This document shows, one piece after another, positions 5,413 to 8,816 of a stretch of 8,816 bases of DNA. The notes beneath the pieces are model-generated. The model saw only the letters and a program-made list of their open reading frames with translations, was not told the origin of the DNA and did no database searches. Position numbers and translations under genes: made by a program. Position 1 is the first letter of the stretch. Every line of letters begins with the position of its first letter. This DNA comes from Microcystis aeruginosa W13-11 (GTDB lineage Bacteria; Cyanobacteriota; Cyanobacteriia; Cyanobacteriales; Microcystaceae), in the NCBI GenBank assembly GCA_009995705.1, contig JAADBR010000196.1:1-8816 (forward strand), read 5' to 3'.

Positions 5413-5485
5413 TCCGGGGTGCAGGAGTTGAACCTGCCTAGGACGAATTATGAGTTCGTTGCCTCAACCGCTCGGCCAACCCTGG
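5413..5485 (-). tRNA. trnI(CAU): tRNA-Ile2 (CAU anticodon)
   Basis: On the minus strand a 73-nt cloverleaf can be drawn. The acceptor arm CCAGGGT pairs with ACCCCGG (one A-C mismatch at pair 3), with discriminator A. The D arm contains GCCGAGCGGTTGAGGC. The anticodon stem ACGAA/TTCGT has loop CTCATAA, anticodon CAT at 5450-5452. A five-base variable loop follows, then T arm GCAGG/CCTGC with loop TTCAACT. The loop context AACTCATAATT and the D arm match chloroplast trnI-CAU rather than elongator or initiator tRNA-Met. The C34 would be converted to lysidine by TilS so that the tRNA reads AUA. CCA is not encoded. Automated tools often label it tRNA-Met. Confidence 0.88.
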
Positions 5486-5551
5486 GTTATACTATTAACT
5501 CATTATAGATCGGTAGTTACTCCGAACGTGAAAATCCAGCTGATCTTGTAG

Positions 5552-5577
5552 GGTGCGTTAACGTAGTGTAACGCACC
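5552..5577. repeat. Palindromic repeat GGTGCGTTA...TAACGCACC
   Basis: GGTGCGTTA (5552-5560) pairs perfectly with TAACGCACC (5569-5577) around an 8-base loop. It shares its terminal sequence with the MITE ends at 3611 and 4447. A related partial copy lies at 5873-5894, on the far side of the next small gene. Confidence 0.65.
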
Positions 5578-5658
5578 GCTAACTTTAATCATGGTGGGTT
5601 ATGAATCAAGATAGATTATGATCTGAGATAGCAAACAGTACAAACCCTTGAATTTCCC

Positions 5659-5859
5659 ATGACATTGACAACTGAGGATACTCAAGACAACCAACAACAG
5701 ATACTCACTGAGTTACGAGAATTAAAAAAGGAAGTTGAGCAATTTAACCAAAAATTCGATAACTATCAAAAAGCTACACAATGGGTAGTTCGGTTAGCAT
5801 TTAGCTTAATTGCAGCCGCTACTGTCACGGTGATTGTCTCAACTGTGCTAGGTAAATAG
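5659..5859 (+). CDS. Small coiled-coil protein with C-terminal membrane segment (XhlA-like layout)
   Basis: A 66-residue protein. Residues about 8-40 are polar and heptad-like (QQQILTELRELKKEVEQFNQKF), so a coiled coil is likely. Residues about 44-63 (VVRLAFSLIAAATVTVIVST) form one transmembrane helix. The layout matches the XhlA family of small phage-associated membrane proteins and many cyanobacterial hypothetical proteins of the same kind; I cannot assign a function. The ATG at 5659 has no good Shine-Dalgarno sequence. The gene stands alone between two copies of a palindromic repeat, suggesting it may be carried as a small cassette or retained in a repeat-rich gap. Confidence 0.6.
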   Translation: MTLTTEDTQDNQQQILTELRELKKEVEQFNQKFDNYQKATQWVVRLAFSLIAAATVTVIVSTVLGK

Positions 5860-5872
5860 CGCCGAGCTTGTA

Positions 5873-5894
5873 GTTAACGTAGCGTAACGCACCG
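5873..5894. repeat. Second, partial copy of the palindromic repeat
   Basis: Matches 5557-5578 at 21 of 22 bases (GTTAACGTAGCGTAACGCAC). The upstream context CTTGTAG is also shared, but about six bases of the left arm (GGTGCG) are missing, so it can no longer form the full hairpin. Confidence 0.65.
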
Positions 5895-5903
5895 CCGCCT
5901 TTT

Positions 5904-6005
5904 CGAGAAAAATTAGATCAAGCTCTCCCATGGAATGCTAATCATCCACCGCAGTTATCATATCTAGAATCCCTAGAGAGCAAACTCGAAAATCATGAGT
6001 GCTGA
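5904..6005 (+). pseudogene. Open-frame scrap of an unidentified gene
   Basis: The frame from 5904 reads REKLDQALPWNANHPPQLSY, then LESLESKLENHEC and a TGA (6003-6005). The composition looks like real protein, but there is no start codon, and the frame runs into the repeat at 5873-5894, as if that repeat replaced its beginning. A 19-codon frame starting at ATG 5995 overlaps its end in the way coupled genes do, and reads SAEEKARKLSRLSDANSI before TAA. I do not recognise either peptide; together they may be the remains of a small gene pair. Confidence 0.35.
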
Positions 6006-6037
6006 AGAAAAGGCTAGAAAACTAAGTAGATTGAGCG

Positions 6038-6277
6038 ATGCAAATTCCATCTAAAGCAATTATTCCAGAGGATAAACTTACTCGTTATCTTCTCGTATTC
6101 AGAGACAAAGATGACAAATCAAAATTTTTAGCACAAGCAGGATTTACTCTCGATAATGCGGCCAGTTTGCAAAAAGCGATTATTCAGCTAATTACTGCAG
6201 AAGATGCGATCAAAGATGGTAAAAATGAATACGGTATCTTTTATCGAGTTGAAGGAATGCTAGAAGGAGTTAACTGA
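6038..6277 (+). CDS. DUF6883 protein
   Basis: A 79-residue protein matching DUF6883: an opening IPEDKLTRYLLVF, then DDKSKFLAQAGFTLDN, a helix LQKAIIQLI, and a closing strand around GIFYRVEG. Members occur as short single-domain proteins and also, as I recall, at the ends of large polymorphic toxin-like proteins, so a role in conflict or toxicity is possible but unproven. The family consensus usually has 'NPEH' or similar before the conserved Lys/Phe; here it is RDKDDKSKF. The ATG at 6038 lacks a good ribosome site, so it may depend on translation of the overlapping short frame at 5995-6054. A DUF4926 gene follows 92 bp downstream, a recurrent partner. Confidence 0.72.
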   Translation: MQIPSKAIIPEDKLTRYLLVFRDKDDKSKFLAQAGFTLDNAASLQKAIIQLITAEDAIKDGKNEYGIFYRVEGMLEGVN

Positions 6278-6369
6278 ATCAATTTAGCAGTGGTTACAAT
6301 ATGGATACTGCGATACATTGACGACTGTTTTCAGTTTGTTACTCTCAAGCCCTGAAAGGATAGATAATT

Positions 6370-6609
6370 ATGGATGTTAGATTATACGATCATGTGGTTC
6401 TTTGTCTTGATGTTCCCGAAGACAATCTAAAATCGGGAGATGTGGCAGTATTAGTGGGTTTAATCCCCCATCCTAGCAATGGCGAAATGGGAGCAATTTT
6501 AGAAGTTTTTAACGCTCTCGGTGAGTCAATTTCAGTAGTTACTGTGCCAATTTCGGCGATTAAACCCCTACAGGCAAATGAAATATTTACCGTCCGCAGT
6601 GAAAGTTGA
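6370..6609 (+). CDS. DUF4926 protein
   Basis: A 79-residue protein of DUF4926: LYDHVVLCLDVPEDNLKSGDVAVLVGLI, a variable loop, then LEVFNALGESISVVTVPISAIKPL. The fold is a small beta-barrel of SH3-like type (inferred from the alternating strands and the 'GDV-G-V' signature). The family is common beside DUF6883 genes, and an immunity or antitoxin-like partner role is a reasonable but untested guess. GAAAGGA (6354-6360) lies nine bases before the ATG and supports this start. The gene is in line with DUF6883 upstream and the cytosine methyltransferase 50 bp downstream, so the three could be one transcript. Confidence 0.75.
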   Translation: MDVRLYDHVVLCLDVPEDNLKSGDVAVLVGLIPHPSNGEMGAILEVFNALGESISVVTVPISAIKPLQANEIFTVRSES

Positions 6610-6659
6610 GTAATTTAAAATCAAAGAGAATATTCCTATCGCTATAATCTCAACTATCG

Positions 6660-7655
6660 ATGAATCTCCTGAAAGATAGTAAAAAAATTCGTTTTATTGA
6701 CCTCTTTTCTGGTTTGGGAGGGTTTCGAGTTGCAATTGAACAAGTTTGTCGCCAAAAAAACTTAGAGTCTGATTGTGTTTTTTCTTGCGATATAGATAAA
6801 GATGCTCAGGCAATTTATCAGGCTAATTTTGGCGACCAACCCTAGGGAGATATTACCGAAATCGCTGCCCTAGATATTCCCAATCACGATATTTTAATGG
6901 CGGGATTTCCCTGTCAACCCTTTAGTATTTGTGGTGATTTAAAGGGGTTTGACGACACCAGAGGCACGCTATTTTTTGAGATTGCTCGCATTTTAAAAGC
7001 CAAACAACCCGCAGCATTTATTCTGGAAAATGTCAAGCAATTGCAAGGTCATCAACAGGGAAAAACCTTAGAAGTTATTCTCGATACTCTGCAAGATTTA
7101 GATTACTATACCGATTATCGGGTTTTGAATGCGCTTAATTTTGGCCTACCGCAAAAACGAGAACGAATTTTTATCGTTGGTTTCCGAGAAGCGTGGGGTT
7201 TTATCTGGCCAAAACCAGCTTTATCTAGAAGAAGTTTAACGGAAATATTAGAGGAAAATGTCTCGGATTTTTATTATGCTTCCGAAAAAATTCAAAAAAG
7301 TCGCCTGCTGAAAAGAGAGGGGGAAAAACCTTATAGTGAACCGACTATCTGGCACGAAAATAAAGGAGGAAATGTCAGTCCTTATCCCTATTCCTGTGCC
7401 TTGCGAGCAGGAGCATCCTATAATTATTTGTTAGTGGATGGTAAAAGACGCTTAACAGCAAGATAAATGCTACGTTTACAAGGTTTTCCCGATGATTATC
7501 AAATTGTCCGCAGTTATCAAACTATGCGAAAATTAACGGGTAATAGTGTAGCGATTTCCTGCGTAGCTGCTGTGGTTAATTCTGTGATCGAGTCTTTGTT
7601 AGATATTGAGCAAGCATCAACTAATTCATTCTCGTTCAATCGACAACTTAATTAA
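6660..7655 (+). pseudogene. Cytosine-C5 DNA methyltransferase with two in-frame stops
   Basis: A 331-codon reading frame for a Dcm-type enzyme that methylates C5 of cytosine in a short DNA target. Motifs appear in the correct order: I, FIDLFSGLGGFR; IV, AGFPCQPFS with catalytic C85; VI, LENV with E123; VIII, QKRER (165-169); a recognition region (about 175-265) with WHENKGGNVSPYPYS; IX, RRLT..MLRLQGFPDDY; X, GNSVA (294-298). Frame is kept throughout, but TAG (6843-6845, position 62) and TAA (7464-7466, position 269) interrupt it. The second lies where RE-ML is expected, so GAA became TAA. The two stops split motif I from IV and IX/X from the rest, so it is probably dead. No intact restriction endonuclease gene is next to it; it may be an orphan or the leftover of a restriction-modification system. 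The start has a weak ribosome site. Confidence 0.9.
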
Positions 7656-7854
7656 GTTTATTTTTGACCTAGAAGTTTTAGATAGTGATAATTATTCAAG
7701 ACGCTTTTAATTGCCTATATAGACAGTCAAAGCCTAGGAGATTATAGCTGGTTTGAGTCCCAATTATGTCTCTAAAATTAGCTGACCCATTGCCTTGGGA
7801 ATTTGGAGCAGATTAATTGCTGATTCAGGATACATTAAATTAAGTTCTGGCGTT

Positions 7855-7890
7855 ATACTAGATCTAGTTTTTAATAACTAGATTTAGTAT
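7855..7890. repeat. 15-bp inverted repeat
   Basis: ATACTAGATCTAGTT (7855-7869) pairs with AACTAGATTTAGTAT (7876-7890), one mismatch, six-base loop. It overlaps the stop (7864-7866) of a minus-strand remnant and contains the palindrome CTAGATCTAG. It is not followed by a T run on either strand. A protein operator or a repeat end are both possible. Confidence 0.55.
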
Positions 7891-8115
7891 CAATGGCTCT
7901 TCGTCAACCCTAATCTTGATCGGATAACGATAAAAACCTGCTAACCGCGATAAGGTAAATAGGGTTAAAACTTTAATTTGTCCTTCTGATGCTTTATCTT
8001 CAATTATAAAGGCTTACCCCATAATAGAGCCAGAGTCGAGAGACTGTAAGATTTTTGCCAGAGTTCTAGAAGAGGGATAAATAGGGTCGAAAATCGTTGC
8101 AGATTTGAACAAATT
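7864..8115 (-). pseudogene. Minus-strand open-frame remnant, function unknown
   Basis: Reading leftwards from 8115, the frame is open for 33 codons (ATIFDPIYPSSRTLAKILQS, then LDSGSIMG), meets one TAA at 8014-8016, and continues in the same frame (FIIEDKASEGQIKVLTLFTL, later RLAGFYRYPIKIRVDEEPLI) to TAG at 7864-7866. The composition looks like a folded soluble protein and not random AT-rich DNA. There is no ATG start, and upstream it ends at a stop next to a hairpin. I do not recognise the family. It may be a piece of a larger gene; one sense-to-stop change would rejoin the halves. Confidence 0.4.
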
Positions 8116-8131
8116 CTAATTAAAGACTACA

Positions 8132-8161
8132 CATCCCTTGAAACAAGGCTTTCAAGGGATG
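8132..8161. repeat. Perfect 12-bp hairpin
   Basis: CATCCCTTGAAA (8132-8143) pairs without mismatch to TTTCAAGGGATG (8150-8161) around a six-base loop CAAGGC. The 12-mer CCTTGAAACAAG is shared with the hairpin at 3586-3597. It may be a terminator-like element or a dispersed repeat; there is no T run. From 8162 to 8356 I see no gene. Confidence 0.6.
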
Positions 8162-8356
8162 ATAGTTTAAATGTAGGGGGTAAGTTTCAGTGTCATGCTT
8201 GGCGATAATCTGCTTAATCCGAACTCAGATAATGTTAAGATTTATCTTGCTAACTACTTTTTGGCTATTCTTTGCTGTACACTGGCGGCGGTGACTTCTA
8301 ATAGACGAAGGTTCTCTCCACTCTTGCTTGTTGCCTGAGTTGTTCCTTGTCATAAT

Positions 8357-8518
8357 CTAGATGTTTCCCTCTCTGGGGTTGGGTGGAGATTCTTCGCCTT
8401 CAATCACTCCCAAAATTAAGGTAAAGTGACCTTGAGCCACTTTGATTTTTTTATTGTTCCTTAGCTTTCGTTCCACTGAAATACAGTTAGCTCGCCCAAT
8501 CCAAGCGAGTTGATTGGT
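8357..8518 (-). pseudogene. Minus-strand open-frame remnant, function unknown
   Basis: The frame opened after the stop at 8519-8521 runs 53 codons to TAG (8357-8359) and reads NQLAWIGRANCISVERKL, later KIKVAQGHFTLILGVIEGEE, then SPPNPREGNI. The pattern of charged and strand-like blocks looks like genuine coding sequence, but there is no ATG. Other minus-strand frames just beyond the stop (for example DYDKEQLRQQARVERTF) might be frameshifted continuation. I cannot name the family; a decayed transposase is one option. It faces away from the RTX gene that starts 30 bp to its right. Confidence 0.35.
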
Positions 8519-8547
8519 CTAGTTGTAATTAGGACACAAGAAAGACA

Positions 8548-8816
8548 ATGACCCCGATTTTTTCCGATATATTTGACGGCAATCTCTTAGACAATAACAC
8601 AACTAACGGTCTTGGCTCCGATGATCTTATCGTTCTTGATAACGGTAATGACAGTTCTAACGGTGGCGCTGGTAATGATCTAATCTATGGTAATGGGGGC
8701 ATCGACACCCTAGTGGGAGGCGCAGGGGTAGATACGCTGAATGGCGGTGACGGCAATGATGTGATCACCTCCGATGGCGACGGCGGAACCTATCGAGGCG
8801 ATGCAGGTAACGACAC
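8548..8816 (+). CDS. RTX (hemolysin-type Ca2+-binding) repeat protein, N-terminal part
   Basis: From ATG 8548 the frame is open to the window end (89 complete codons). After about 35 residues without repeats come glycine- and aspartate-rich nonapeptides of the GGxGxDxUx type: GGAGNDLIY, GGAGVDTLN, GGDGNDVIT and the start of another (GDAGND). Such repeats form a parallel beta-roll that binds calcium, and the proteins usually leave the cell by a type I secretion system whose signal lies at the C-terminus, beyond this window. There is no N-terminal signal peptide, which agrees with that route. GC content is clearly higher than in the upstream 900 bp. The ribosome site is poor. The final activity cannot be told from the visible part. 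Confidence 0.85.
   Translation, partial: MTPIFSDIFDGNLLDNNTTNGLGSDDLIVLDNGNDSSNGGAGNDLIYGNGGIDTLVGGAGVDTLNGGDGNDVITSDGDGGTYRGDAGND

Noticed and set aside
5413..5485. Elongator tRNA-Met
   Set aside because: The CAU anticodon allows it, but the loop AACTCATAATT and the D arm match the trnI-CAU pattern.

Overview
The window looks like an accessory segment of a Microcystis-type cyanobacterial chromosome. Evidence for a cyanobacterium: a GUN4 domain fused to a Zn-ribbon Ser/Thr kinase, a GCGATCGC (HIP1-type) octamer, an insertion sequence of the two-frame IS5-like type common in Microcystis, families of short dispersed palindromes, and low GC with short, partly broken genes. The genus is inferred; the phylum is well supported.

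Layout. 1-460: a minus-strand N-terminal stump of a Dam-type (D12) adenine methylase faces what looks like the last codons of a transketolase gene with a clean intrinsic terminator. 534-2200: short repeats, then an intact 517-residue kinase-GUN4 gene carrying an in-frame 13-residue duplication. 2312-3024: a HicB/HicA toxin-antitoxin pair, a TPR-gene scrap, and a second copy of the kinase-GUN4 gene's 3' end, so hicBA sits between two direct repeats about 783 bp apart. 3087-3531: an overlapping DUF4258/DUF2283 pair, probably a second toxin-antitoxin module. 3552-3677: overlapping hairpins and a miniature inverted-repeat element (MITE). 3721-4415: an AbrB-like antitoxin with a VapC-type PIN toxin interrupted by one in-frame TAA. 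4447-5243: a second MITE copy split by a 727-bp internally deleted IS with a 3-bp ATT target duplication. 5413-5485: tRNA-Ile2(CAU) on the minus strand. 5552-5894: a 66-residue coiled-coil/transmembrane protein bracketed by two copies of another short repeat. 5904-6609: gene scraps, then DUF6883 and DUF4926 genes. 6660-7655: a cytosine-C5 DNA methyltransferase, full length except for two in-frame stops. 7656-8547: no intact gene, only hairpins and two minus-strand open-frame remnants. 8548-end: the start of an RTX Ca2+-binding repeat protein that runs off the window.

The theme is a small-gene hotspot beside a tRNA: three type II toxin-antitoxin-like pairs, a possible fourth uncharacterised pair (DUF6883/DUF4926), two broken DNA methylases and a dead IS. 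hicBA, DUF4258/DUF2283 and the AbrB-like antitoxin look intact, while vapC, both methylases and the IS are damaged. I see no clear undescribed system. The best leads are the direct repeats around hicBA, the DUF6883/DUF4926 pair next to the methyltransferase, and the single-stop pattern in otherwise intact genes.
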